Of a DNA stretch of 57,542 bases, positions 18,201-24,897 are shown piece by piece. Every line of letters starts with the position of its first letter. Position 1 is the first letter of the stretch. Origin of the DNA: Fastidiosipila sp. (GTDB lineage Bacteria; Bacillota; Clostridia; Saccharofermentanales; DTU023); the NCBI GenBank assembly GCA_012837885.1, contig DUQI01000013.1, positions 1 through 57,542 on the forward strand, written 5' to 3'. The notes under the pieces were generated by a model. It searched no databases. It had not been told where the DNA came from and was given only the letters and a program-made list of their open reading frames with translations. Made by a program: the position numbers and the translations under genes.

Positions 18201-18343
18201 ATGTCTTGAATGAACTCGCCGGAGACTCGCGTATGATCGGCATCATCTCGCATGTTACTGAATTAAAAACGGTCATTATGCGACAGTTGCTGGTGGAAAA
18301 AGGACAGCAGGGAAGCCGTCTTAGATGGCGTGACGAAAGTTAG
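15212..18343 (+). CDS. sbcC: Exonuclease SbcC (Rad50-type ATPase)
   Basis: A 1043-residue SMC-like ATPase, partner of SbcD in DNA end processing. Visible: N-terminal Walker A GDTGSGKTT (about residue 34), the Q-loop region LFLLPQGEFSKVLNA, long charged coiled coils on both sides of a central zinc hook CPVCGSKEHPLP (about residue 521), and the C-terminal ABC signature SLSGGETFMASLALALG with Walker B CLFVDEGFGSLD. The length is typical. It starts at GTG 15212 (purine-rich AAAGGCGG about 10 nt upstream). The gene has its own start region shared divergently with the XRE-cupin gene, so it cannot be read from the sbcD promoter without crossing that gene. Confidence 0.95.
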   Translation: MKPIRLEMYAFGPFAAKAVVDFAAIGRGLFLIAGDTGSGKTTIFDALVYALYGEKSGQDNPGTPSTLKSDYAAADVKPYVDLTFELQGATYRILRTVPYMRPKLRGEGTTPEQMSVILTLPDGREIVGEREVAGQINERLGLDSAQFRHLFLLPQGEFSKVLNAKSADREAIFRKVFRTDFAKRVQDKLRAVYNEKQEALNEMTVRLHDAAQDLPVTKDLSFSEPFLNAVRNRQIDAIFSFEKEIRAAAEEAEMRLAKDLAAEKRLQEASRLLTSEMEAAIRINRQLTRIADLEEKKARLAKEKDDVDRARQKKRTAERARTKIKPLEQTYLRLKTGVEAETATKAELLEAITANDKVLTTLADSWRAFTERQPERDKWQKEKQRLEEAKLVWTEMTDLSDTLKKKRSEHEQRANQKNKLDALITASLELEKDKEQIEKDNRQKELAEAVHGQAAVELQKKAEMIDVFFSLLAERRQRFSAMSAAETELKDVQTKRHAYKQSYMNNQAGLLAAELEAGEPCPVCGSKEHPLPASCPEDAVTLEMLDQTEALVDDALAKVRSLTNTYISCDTETARVLADLHESKAIQKDLTLDTDENRWSACEADLRAGIIAEKDAWRAEDAERKEARQQAIARLQELQKAKDERVKAEQERDILAETILTIKMEMATLDGRIKAKQTQLVGDSLEEVETRLRQIEQSISEADGQETTLRDQLVEAKERQADLTGRLELVSKQLGRLIVERTEAKEALDQGLAAEAFDSLEHYRDSLLDAAEEERLEQIIKAHADAVLQTESELKALLPDVEGKAYVDLALLEEKKESLRNDIEQLEGQLEHLRQVAFSWKDAIDRLFSERDAYTDLVQETGEAQALFHVANGTYSGAARRTFEAYVQAAWFDEVLNAANVRLNTLSAGRYSLLLREIPTSRAVRTGLDLDVMDRQTGRSRPAESLSGGETFMASLALALGLSDVVQAATGGVAVDCLFVDEGFGSLDQASLHQALNVLNELAGDSRMIGIISHVTELKTVIMRQLLVEKGQQGSRLRWRDES

Positions 18344-18395
18344 CGAAGCTCTGTCAAATCACGTATTTAACGACGTTTGTCACACATATTCCTGA

Positions 18396-18424
18396 TTGTG
18401 TTGGGCGGCGCTAGCTGTTAGAAT
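18396..18424 (+). promoter_or_regulatory. Candidate promoter of the aminotransferase/serA/DUF1015 operon
   Basis: TTGTGT (18396-18401), a 17-nt spacer, then TAGAAT (18419-18424), followed by a short leader with TTGGAGG before the ATG at 18456. No T-box or riboswitch-like structure is visible in the leader. Confidence 0.6.
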
Positions 18425-18455
18425 TGCTCATTCTTAATCCTGAATTGGAGGATTT

Positions 18456-19532
18456 ATGCACAAGAGATTATTCATACCCGGTCCGGTCGATGTTTTGTCG
18501 GAATGCCTGGAAAAAATGGCGACGCCGATGATCGGTCATCGCACGAAAGATGCGAGTGCTCTGCAAAAAAGTATCTCGGAAAAGCTGCAGAAGCTGATGT
18601 ATACAAACAATACGATCTTGCTCTCCACCTCATCGGGCAGCGGCCTGATGGAAGGTGCGATCCGCAGCTGCACGAAAAAGCGGGCGGCCGTTTTCTCAGT
18701 CGGGTCGTTTGGCGATCGCTGGTATGAGATGGCCTTGTCGAACGATATACCGGCCGACAAGTTTGAATCGCCGGAAGGCGAAAAGACGTCGCCGGAGATG
18801 GTGCGGGAAGCATTAAAGACCGGCAAGTATGATGTCGTCACGGTGACGCATAACGAGACGAGTTCCGGCATCGTCAATCCGTGCGCTGAGATCGGTGAAG
18901 TGATTGCCGAATTCCCCGGTGTGTTGTATCTGGTCGACGCCGTCTCGTCGCTCGGCGGTGATAAGATCGAAGTCGATAAATGGGGCATCGATGTCTGTAT
19001 TACGTCGACTCAGAAGTGTCTCGGACTGCCTCCCGGTCTTTCGCTTTGCTCAGTCTCTAACAAGGCGATTGAAGCGGCGAGAGGCAAAGAGAACCGCGGG
19101 TTCTACCTCGATTTAGTGAGGCTTTACGATCAAGTGAAAAAGAACGACCAGTATCCCTCGACGCCGTCGCTCTCACATATGTTCGCACTCGACTATCAGC
19201 TTGAGCGGATCGTCGAGGAAGAAGGCATCGAAAATCGTTTCGCGCGGCACAAGAAAATGGCCGACAAGGTGCGTGCCTGGGCGGAAAAACATTTCTCGTT
19301 GTTTGCCGCTGACGATTGCCGCTCGAATACGGTGACCTGCATCAACAACACGCAGGGTAAAGATGTCTCCGATCTGAACAAGAAACTCGGTGAGAGAGGT
19401 TTTTCGATCTCCAACGGCTACGGAAAATTCAAGGACATCACGTTCAGGATCGCGACGATGGCCGATACGCTCGAGGACACACTCGACGAACTACTCGATG
19501 CAATCGATGAGATCTGGGAACTGGAGGCGTGA
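18456..19532 (+). CDS. Class V aminotransferase, probable phosphoserine aminotransferase
   Basis: A 358-residue PLP aminotransferase of the alanine-glyoxylate/serine-pyruvate branch of class V. Seen: FIPGPVDVL at the N-terminus, STSSGSGLMEGAIRS for cofactor phosphate binding, LVDAVSSLGGDKIEVDKWGID, and the PLP-lysine motif STQKCLGLPPG near residue 187. Beside a serA-like dehydrogenase (1 nt apart) it most likely acts as the phosphoserine aminotransferase of serine synthesis, as proposed for similar clusters in clostridia and archaea. A role in serine/glyoxylate or hydroxypyruvate conversion is the alternative. A good promoter and TTGGAGG ribosome site precede it. Confidence 0.85.
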   Translation: MHKRLFIPGPVDVLSECLEKMATPMIGHRTKDASALQKSISEKLQKLMYTNNTILLSTSSGSGLMEGAIRSCTKKRAAVFSVGSFGDRWYEMALSNDIPADKFESPEGEKTSPEMVREALKTGKYDVVTVTHNETSSGIVNPCAEIGEVIAEFPGVLYLVDAVSSLGGDKIEVDKWGIDVCITSTQKCLGLPPGLSLCSVSNKAIEAARGKENRGFYLDLVRLYDQVKKNDQYPSTPSLSHMFALDYQLERIVEEEGIENRFARHKKMADKVRAWAEKHFSLFAADDCRSNTVTCINNTQGKDVSDLNKKLGERGFSISNGYGKFKDITFRIATMADTLEDTLDELLDAIDEIWELEA

Positions 19533-19533
19533 G

Positions 19534-20427
19534 ATGGCATTAATACTGGCTAATGACGGTATCGATCTGAAAGCCCGCGATGCACTAGAAGCGCTCGGGC
19601 ATACAGTCGATGTCACAAAATACGAAGGTGAAGCGCTGCTTTCACGGTTAGCCGAAGTCGACGCGGTCGTTATCCGTTCGGCGACGACACTCGGGGCCGA
19701 GCAGATCGCGGCCGGCGCCAAAGGAAACTTGAAGTTGATCGTGCGGGCCGGTGTAGGCATCGACAATATCGACGTCGAGACGGCGCTCGAACACAACATC
19801 AGTGTGCGAAATACGCCGGAGGCGAGTTCCAACGCAGTCGCTGAAGTCGCTTTCGCCCATATGCTGGCGCTCTGCCATAACCTGTACGCCGCCAACGTCA
19901 CGATGCGGCAGGGTAAATGGCTGAAGAAAGAATATGAGGGAACTGAGCTGCTCGGCAAGACACTCGGCCTGATCGGGTTCGGTCGGATTGCCAGAAATCT
20001 CGGACAAAAGGCCGTCGCCTTCGGCATGGACGTGATCTTCACGCGGCGCACGGAAGCGCCGGTCGAAGGCTACCGTCAGACGACGTTCGACGAAGTGATC
20101 GAGACGGCCGATTTCATCTCCCTGCATACGCCGTCCGTCGGCCAGCCGGTACTCGGCAAGGCGGAGTTTGACCGGATGAAAGACGGCGTTTTTATTATCA
20201 ATACGGCGCGAGGCGACCTGATCGATGACGATGCGCTACTCGACGCCCTCGCTTCAGGAAAAGTCGCGGGCGCGGCGCTCGATGTGTTCCGGAAAGAACC
20301 GTTGACTGACGAGCGTCTGTGGTCGCATCCGAAGATTTCATTGACGCCGCATCTCGGTGCGGCGACCAAGGAAGCACAGGCCAGAATCGGTGACGTCATC
20401 GTCGATATCATCAAGGAGACGTTTTAA
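19534..20427 (+). CDS. serA: D-3-phosphoglycerate dehydrogenase-like 2-hydroxyacid dehydrogenase
   Basis: A 297-residue NAD-dependent D-2-hydroxyacid dehydrogenase that would oxidise 3-phosphoglycerate to 3-phosphohydroxypyruvate, the first step of serine synthesis. Motifs: VRAGVGIDNIDVE, the Rossmann GLIGFGRIARNLG, NTARGDLIDDDAL with the catalytic arginine, FRKEP with the glutamate, and LTPHLGAATKEAQ with the histidine. It is the short form without the C-terminal ACT domain, so serine feedback through ACT is not expected. I chose ATG 19534 because it lies 1 nt past the aminotransferase stop, with CTGGAGG upstream. The longer upstream reading in this frame is non-family sequence inside the previous gene. 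Confidence 0.9.
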   Translation: MALILANDGIDLKARDALEALGHTVDVTKYEGEALLSRLAEVDAVVIRSATTLGAEQIAAGAKGNLKLIVRAGVGIDNIDVETALEHNISVRNTPEASSNAVAEVAFAHMLALCHNLYAANVTMRQGKWLKKEYEGTELLGKTLGLIGFGRIARNLGQKAVAFGMDVIFTRRTEAPVEGYRQTTFDEVIETADFISLHTPSVGQPVLGKAEFDRMKDGVFIINTARGDLIDDDALLDALASGKVAGAALDVFRKEPLTDERLWSHPKISLTPHLGAATKEAQARIGDVIVDIIKETF

Positions 20428-21677
20428 TGGCGAGTGTGAAACCGTTTCGCGCCGTGCGACCGCGACCGGATCTAGCCGACCAGGTGGCCTCTTTACCGTA
20501 CGACGTGATGAATCGTGAAGAAGCGGCAGAGATGGCCAAGGGGAAGCCGTACAACTTTTTGCACATCGGCCGCTCCGAAATCGATTTGCCGGAAGAGAAA
20601 GATCAATACGCGCCGGACGTTTACAAAAAAGCGAGAGAGAACTTCGAACGCTTTATGGCGGAAGGCATCCTCAGGCAGGATGAAACACCGCATTTTTACC
20701 TGTATCAACAGACGATGGGCGAGCGGGTGCAAACGGGCCTCGTCGCGACCGTCTCTGTCGACGAGTATCTGAACGGTGAGATCAAACGGCATGAGCTGAC
20801 GAGAAAAGTAAAAGAGATCGACCGCATCAACCATTTTGATGTCGTCGATGCGCACACGGAACCGGTCTTTTTGACGTATCGCGGACACGCCGGTATAGCG
20901 GAACAGACGACCAGCTATCAGGCGGAGCACGAACCGGATTGTTCTTTCGTCACGGATGACGGCATCCGACACACGGTGTGGACGATTCGAGACGAAGCAT
21001 TGACGAGACACATTGAAGCGAGTTTTAGGGAGGTACCGACGCTCTATATTGCCGACGGCCATCACCGCAGTGCGTCCTCGGCGCATGTCGGTGTGAAGCG
21101 CAGAAAAGAGTACCCCGACGCACCGGCCGATGCCGCATTTAATCGCTTCATGGCCGTGATCTTTCCCGATACAGATCTGAAAATCTACGACTACAACCGT
21201 TTCGTCAGTGACCTGAATGGATTGAGCGAGGATCAGTTTCTGGTCGCCGTCAACAAATCGTTCGATGTCACACGCCTCACCGGCAATGAACCGTTTCGAC
21301 CGAAGGTGAAAGGTGAGATCGGCATGTATCTGAATCATGCCTGGTACAAACTCACGGCACACGATTATCTCAGTGTAGGGAAGGGGCTTTCCGACCGGCT
21401 CGACGTATCGCTTTTACAAGATCATGTGCTCGCACCGTTTCTCGGCATCGACGATCCGCGGACGAATGAGCGAATCGACTTTGTCGGAGGGATCAGAGGA
21501 CTGGATGCACTTGCCACGCGGGTCGATGAAGAGGGCGGCGTCGCGTTTTCGATGTATCCGCCGACGCTCGACGACCTTTTGTGTATCGCCGATGACGGCT
21601 TGATCATGCCGCCGAAATCGACCTGGTTCGAGCCGAAACTACGCTCCGGTCTGTTTGTACACCGTTTGAGCGATTAA
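20427..21677 (+). CDS. DUF1015 family protein of the serine cluster
   Basis: A 416-residue cytoplasmic protein of the DUF1015 family, which is often encoded beside serA and an aminotransferase but has no function I know to be proven. Conserved features: FRAVRPRPDLADQVASLPYDVM at the N-terminus, LHIGRSEIDLPE, YLYQQ, KRHELTRKVKEIDR, and YIADGHHRSASS near residue 210, a DGHHR signature also seen in ParB-like/serine-kinase folds. The ATG overlaps the serA stop by one base (TAATG), with AAGGAG upstream, so the three genes are tightly coupled. No phosphoserine phosphatase lies in the cluster, which makes a role in phosphoserine/serine handling a reasonable hypothesis. Confidence 0.82.
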   Translation: MASVKPFRAVRPRPDLADQVASLPYDVMNREEAAEMAKGKPYNFLHIGRSEIDLPEEKDQYAPDVYKKARENFERFMAEGILRQDETPHFYLYQQTMGERVQTGLVATVSVDEYLNGEIKRHELTRKVKEIDRINHFDVVDAHTEPVFLTYRGHAGIAEQTTSYQAEHEPDCSFVTDDGIRHTVWTIRDEALTRHIEASFREVPTLYIADGHHRSASSAHVGVKRRKEYPDAPADAAFNRFMAVIFPDTDLKIYDYNRFVSDLNGLSEDQFLVAVNKSFDVTRLTGNEPFRPKVKGEIGMYLNHAWYKLTAHDYLSVGKGLSDRLDVSLLQDHVLAPFLGIDDPRTNERIDFVGGIRGLDALATRVDEEGGVAFSMYPPTLDDLLCIADDGLIMPPKSTWFEPKLRSGLFVHRLSD

Positions 21678-21771
21678 TGGCGTTGTATCGCATTTATCTC
21701 CTTCCTGTCATTCAAAGCAGGATGGAGCTTGGAACATCACCGGATATATTAAAAGCTGTAAGCAGGGAAGT

Positions 21772-22389
21772 ATGCTGGATAAAAATGGTTTTGATCTGTG
21801 GGCAGATGGATATGAGAAAACGGTCGATATGTCGGATGAAGAAAACACCTATCCGTTTGCCGGGTACAGGGAGGTACTGGGGCGCATTTTTCAGATAATC
21901 ATGCAAAAGCCCAACGCAAAGGTGCTTGATGTAGGATTTGGAACAGGCACACTTTCAACGAAACTACATGAACGTGGCTGTTCCATTTCTGGACAGGATT
22001 TCTCGTCAAGGATGATCGAACTTGCACGCGCAAAAATGCCGGATGCAGATCTTTATCAAGGAGATTTCAGGCACGGATTAGTAGAACCTCTGCGAAATCA
22101 GACCTATGACTTTATCGTTGCAACGTACTCTTTGCATCATTTGACCGATGAGCAGAAAGTAATCTTAATGCACTCTTTTTATAATTGTCTGAACGAAAAC
22201 GGCAAGATACTAATCGGTGATATAGCTTTTGAAAGTCGTGAGAAAATGGATCTGTGCAGACGGGAAGCCGGTGACGAATGGGATGATGAAGAGTGTTATT
22301 TTGTCGCCGACGAACTGAAAAACGAATTTCCGGGGCTTGCATTCATACAGGTTTCGCATTGTGCAGGCATTCTGATGTTGGCGCGATAA
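21772..22389 (+). CDS. Class I SAM-dependent methyltransferase
   Basis: A 205-residue Rossmann-fold methyltransferase. Motif I VLDVGFGTGTLS (about residues 47-58), motif II ISGQDFSSRMIELA, and post-motif YDFIVATYSLHHLTDEQK are clear; the C-terminal part is short. The substrate is unknown. The ATG at 21772 has AGGGA only 3 nt upstream. Base composition and codon use are clearly more AT-rich than the neighbours (many AAA, ATA, TTA and CAT codons), which suggests later acquisition. It sits alone between the serine cluster and the convergent dinB. Confidence 0.82.
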   Translation: MLDKNGFDLWADGYEKTVDMSDEENTYPFAGYREVLGRIFQIIMQKPNAKVLDVGFGTGTLSTKLHERGCSISGQDFSSRMIELARAKMPDADLYQGDFRHGLVEPLRNQTYDFIVATYSLHHLTDEQKVILMHSFYNCLNENGKILIGDIAFESREKMDLCRREAGDEWDDEECYFVADELKNEFPGLAFIQVSHCAGILMLAR

Positions 22390-22479
22390 CTCACGTTCAT
22401 CTGATCGATGAAAGTAGTTCTCGCATGTCAAACCATGTCTTCACATAAAAAAATCAGGGCTTGCGAAGCATCTTAAGAG

Positions 22480-23664
22480 TCAATCGCTGCCGCCGACGAT
22501 ACGCACATCCTTCGCGCCGATATCGATGACCTTGCCGAATCGTTCGTTCAGGGCATCCACTGTCTCTCGGACCTTGGACTTTGTCTGTAGTTTGGCCAGA
22601 TCCTCGAAACAGAGCTGCACCGGATCGTCTGCGGAGCCGAGGTCCGTAACCGTCAGACCGAGACCGCGGATCGGGACGGAAAAATCAAAATTGAGGTTAA
22701 ACAATTCGAGCGCTTTTTCGAAAATCTCCTGCCGTTTTGCGCATGGTTCGGAGAGTTTCGCCTGCCTCGTGTACGTTTGAAAGGTGTTGTCCTTGATCAT
22801 GATCTGGACCGTTTGACCGTTTAAACGTGCTGATTCAAGCCGGTTGGCCACGCTTTCGGCGAGCCAGCGCAGAGCCCCCGTAATCTCGCCGATGCTCGTC
22901 GCATCTCTGGCCAGCGTCATGCTGTTGCCGATCGACTTGACCTGACGCTTCTCCGCAGCCAGCGCAATTTTATCTTCTTCGATCCCGTTTGCTTCATCCC
23001 AGAGAAGTCGGCCTGTCTTGCCGAGGAGTCTTTCTAAAAAGCGCACTTCCGTTTCAGCCAGTTGCCCGATCGTGCGGATACCGATGCTTCCCAGTTTTTC
23101 TGCCGTGACTTTACCGACATACAGGAGACTCGAGACGGGAAGCGGCCACAGTATATCTCGATAGTTCTCTCTGGTGATCACGGTCACGGCGTCCGGTTTT
23201 TTATAGTCACTGCCCAGTTTGGCAAACACTTTGGTGAACGACACACCGATCGATACGGTCAGGCCGAGCGTCCGCTTGATTTCGTCGCGTATCAGATGCG
23301 CGGTCGCTTCCGGATCGGGATCTTCGCGCAACAAGAGCCAGCATTCGTCAAGGCCGAACGGCTCGACATACGGCGAATAGCGCTCGTACAGCTTTCTGGC
23401 CAGCTTCGAATAATGCTCATACTGATCGAAATTAGGCGGCAGACTGATCAGGTTCGGGGCTTTTTGTCTGGCTGAGAATACGGTCTCGGCCGTCTTGATC
23501 CCGAGTGCCTTGGCCACTTGATTTTTGGCCAGCACCACGCCGCGTCGGCTCTGTTCGTCGCCGCCAACGATGACCGGCAGGTCTGCCAGTTCAGGGCGGT
23601 TTAGCAATTCCACAGAGGCGAAAAAATTGTTCATATCGACATGTAAAATTGCATTGTTGACCAT
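22480..23664 (-). CDS. dinB: DNA polymerase IV (Y-family)
   Basis: A 394-residue translesion polymerase. Palm residues are present in ILHVDMNNFFASVE (Asp 10) and GLDECWLLL (acidic pair). Thumb HhH motifs and the little-finger domain (NSMTLARDATS, then IRGLGLTVTDLG) follow. The length is slightly above E. coli Pol IV. No beta-clamp motif stands out with certainty. The start ATG 23664 has no Shine-Dalgarno; instead TATACT lies 6 nt upstream, so the message may be leaderless. It is divergent from dus, with 59 bp between the start codons. I see no clear Gram-positive LexA box there. Confidence 0.93.
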   Translation of the reverse strand: MVNNAILHVDMNNFFASVELLNRPELADLPVIVGGDEQSRRGVVLAKNQVAKALGIKTAETVFSARQKAPNLISLPPNFDQYEHYSKLARKLYERYSPYVEPFGLDECWLLLREDPDPEATAHLIRDEIKRTLGLTVSIGVSFTKVFAKLGSDYKKPDAVTVITRENYRDILWPLPVSSLLYVGKVTAEKLGSIGIRTIGQLAETEVRFLERLLGKTGRLLWDEANGIEEDKIALAAEKRQVKSIGNSMTLARDATSIGEITGALRWLAESVANRLESARLNGQTVQIMIKDNTFQTYTRQAKLSEPCAKRQEIFEKALELFNLNFDFSVPIRGLGLTVTDLGSADDPVQLCFEDLAKLQTKSKVRETVDALNERFGKVIDIGAKDVRIVGGSD

Positions 23665-23670
23665 GAATTT

Positions 23671-23676
23671 AGTATA
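23671..23676 (-). promoter_or_regulatory. Candidate -10 of dinB (leaderless spacing)
   Basis: On the minus strand TATACT is followed by 6 nt and then the dinB ATG, with no ribosome-binding site between them. No convincing -35 lies 16-18 nt upstream. Confidence 0.4.
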
Positions 23677-23711
23677 ACACGTCTAGTCAGCTTGGAATAG
23701 CCGCGATACGT

Positions 23712-23717
23712 TAAAAT
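23712..23717 (+). promoter_or_regulatory. Candidate -10 of dus (leaderless spacing)
   Basis: TAAAAT is followed by 6 nt and the dus ATG at 23724, again with no Shine-Dalgarno. The -35 is unclear; TTGGAA at 23692 would leave only a 14-nt spacer. Confidence 0.35.
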
Positions 23718-23723
23718 TGTCAC

Positions 23724-24752
23724 ATGTCAGACGAGCAGAAAAATAAAGCGACGAGCCTACGTCCTCTAATTCGACCGTTATCGATCGGCCGCGTTCAGCT
23801 AGCGAACAATCTCATTATGGCGCCGATCGCGGGCACGACGACGGGTCCTTTCAGAGGCCTCTGTCACCGTTTCGGTGCCGGACTCACCGTATCGGAACTG
23901 ATCAGTGCGGCAGGCATTGTCTACGATCGAGACTTTAGCAAGAATCGTCGTTATCTGGTGAGAGGCGAAGCGGAATCTCCGGCGGCCGTTCAACTGTTTG
24001 GCGCGGATCCAAAGCAGATGGCCGAGGCGATCAGAAGACTTCTGTCTCATCCGGAGTATGGTACGTATGAGCTCATCGATATCAATATGGGATGTCCCGT
24101 GCCCAAGGTGGTGAAGACCGGGGCCGGTGCGGCGCTGATGGAAAGACCGGATGTAGCGGAAGCATTGGTTCGGCATGCGGTCGATGCAGCCGAAGGCGTA
24201 CCGGTCACGGTGAAGATTCGAAGCGGTGTCGATGAGAGGAAGATCACGGCACCGGAACTGGCGGTTAGACTGCAAGAAGCTGGAGCGGCGGCGGTGGCGT
24301 TGCATGCGAGAACGACGAAACAACGTTACGCCGGCAAAGCCGATTATGAGCTCATGGCCAAAGTCAAATCCGAGATCGATATCCCCTTGATCGGCAGCGG
24401 CGACATTACGGATAGCTCCGACCTGGAACGGATGCACGCTATCGCCAAGGTCGACGGTTTCATGGTGGGACGGGCGGCGATCGGGAGGCCATGGTTATTT
24501 ACCGAGCTTCAGACGAACGCGCGAACACCGGCCGGGATAAAAGCCCGCGCCCTGTCGGATCTGCTCGCCGGTTTGACGGACCTGCTCGGTGAAAAGACGG
24601 CGTTGGCGGAGATCAGGACGCAGCTCGCTGCCGCTGTCAAAGGATATCCTCACGCATCGCTTTGGCGGGGACGTTTCTTTACCGCGAGTGAAGTCGGGGA
24701 GCTAAAGCAGTTAATCGACGAATTCTTCGTAGACGAGACGGCACTCGATTGA
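23724..24752 (+). CDS. dusB: tRNA-dihydrouridine synthase (DusB-like)
   Basis: A 342-residue FMN enzyme that reduces uridines in tRNA D-loops with NADPH. Family motifs: NLIMAPIAGTT near the N-terminus, FGADPKQMAEAIRR, DINMGCPVPKVVKTGAGAAL with the catalytic cysteine, VPVTVKIRSGVDE, ALHARTTKQRYAGKADYE, IGSGDIT and FMVGRAAIGRPWLF. Length and order are typical of bacterial DusB. The start ATG 23724 lacks a Shine-Dalgarno and sits 6 nt after a TAAAAT hexamer. In many Firmicutes dus lies near lysS or greA, but here it stands alone opposite dinB. Confidence 0.93.
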   Translation: MSDEQKNKATSLRPLIRPLSIGRVQLANNLIMAPIAGTTTGPFRGLCHRFGAGLTVSELISAAGIVYDRDFSKNRRYLVRGEAESPAAVQLFGADPKQMAEAIRRLLSHPEYGTYELIDINMGCPVPKVVKTGAGAALMERPDVAEALVRHAVDAAEGVPVTVKIRSGVDERKITAPELAVRLQEAGAAAVALHARTTKQRYAGKADYELMAKVKSEIDIPLIGSGDITDSSDLERMHAIAKVDGFMVGRAAIGRPWLFTELQTNARTPAGIKARALSDLLAGLTDLLGEKTALAEIRTQLAAAVKGYPHASLWRGRFFTASEVGELKQLIDEFFVDETALD

Positions 24753-24781
24753 TGCGTTTTTCATTCAAGCGTTACCTGCTT

Positions 24782-24811
24782 TTGACAGTGTACCGGCCGA
24801 CTCTCTATTCT
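24782..24811 (+). promoter_or_regulatory. Promoter of the PepSY-repeat gene
   Basis: Perfect -35 TTGACA (24782-24787), an 18-nt spacer, then TATTCT (24806-24811). The leader is about 80 nt and contains a tandem repeat at 24847-24875. Confidence 0.65.
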
Positions 24812-24846
24812 TAAGTGTGGAAGTATGGATATTCATGCTTTCAAAA

Positions 24847-24875
24847 ATGAGAATGAAATCATGAGAATGAAAATC
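24847..24875 (+). repeat. Tandem 14/15-bp repeat in the PepSY gene leader
   Basis: ATGAGAATGAAATC (24847-24860) is followed directly by ATGAGAATGAAAATC (24861-24875). The units differ by one A. It lies between the promoter and the ribosome site GAGGA, so it could be a repressor or RNA-binding site. The GAGAATGA core loosely resembles hexamers of Fur-type boxes, but no palindrome is complete. Confidence 0.6.
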
Positions 24876-24897
24876 AGGGAAGAATGAGGACTTGGCT

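Noticed and set aside
18425-18455. T-box or amino acid riboswitch before the serine operon
   Set aside because: Only about 30 nt separate the -10 from the ATG, too little for either element.
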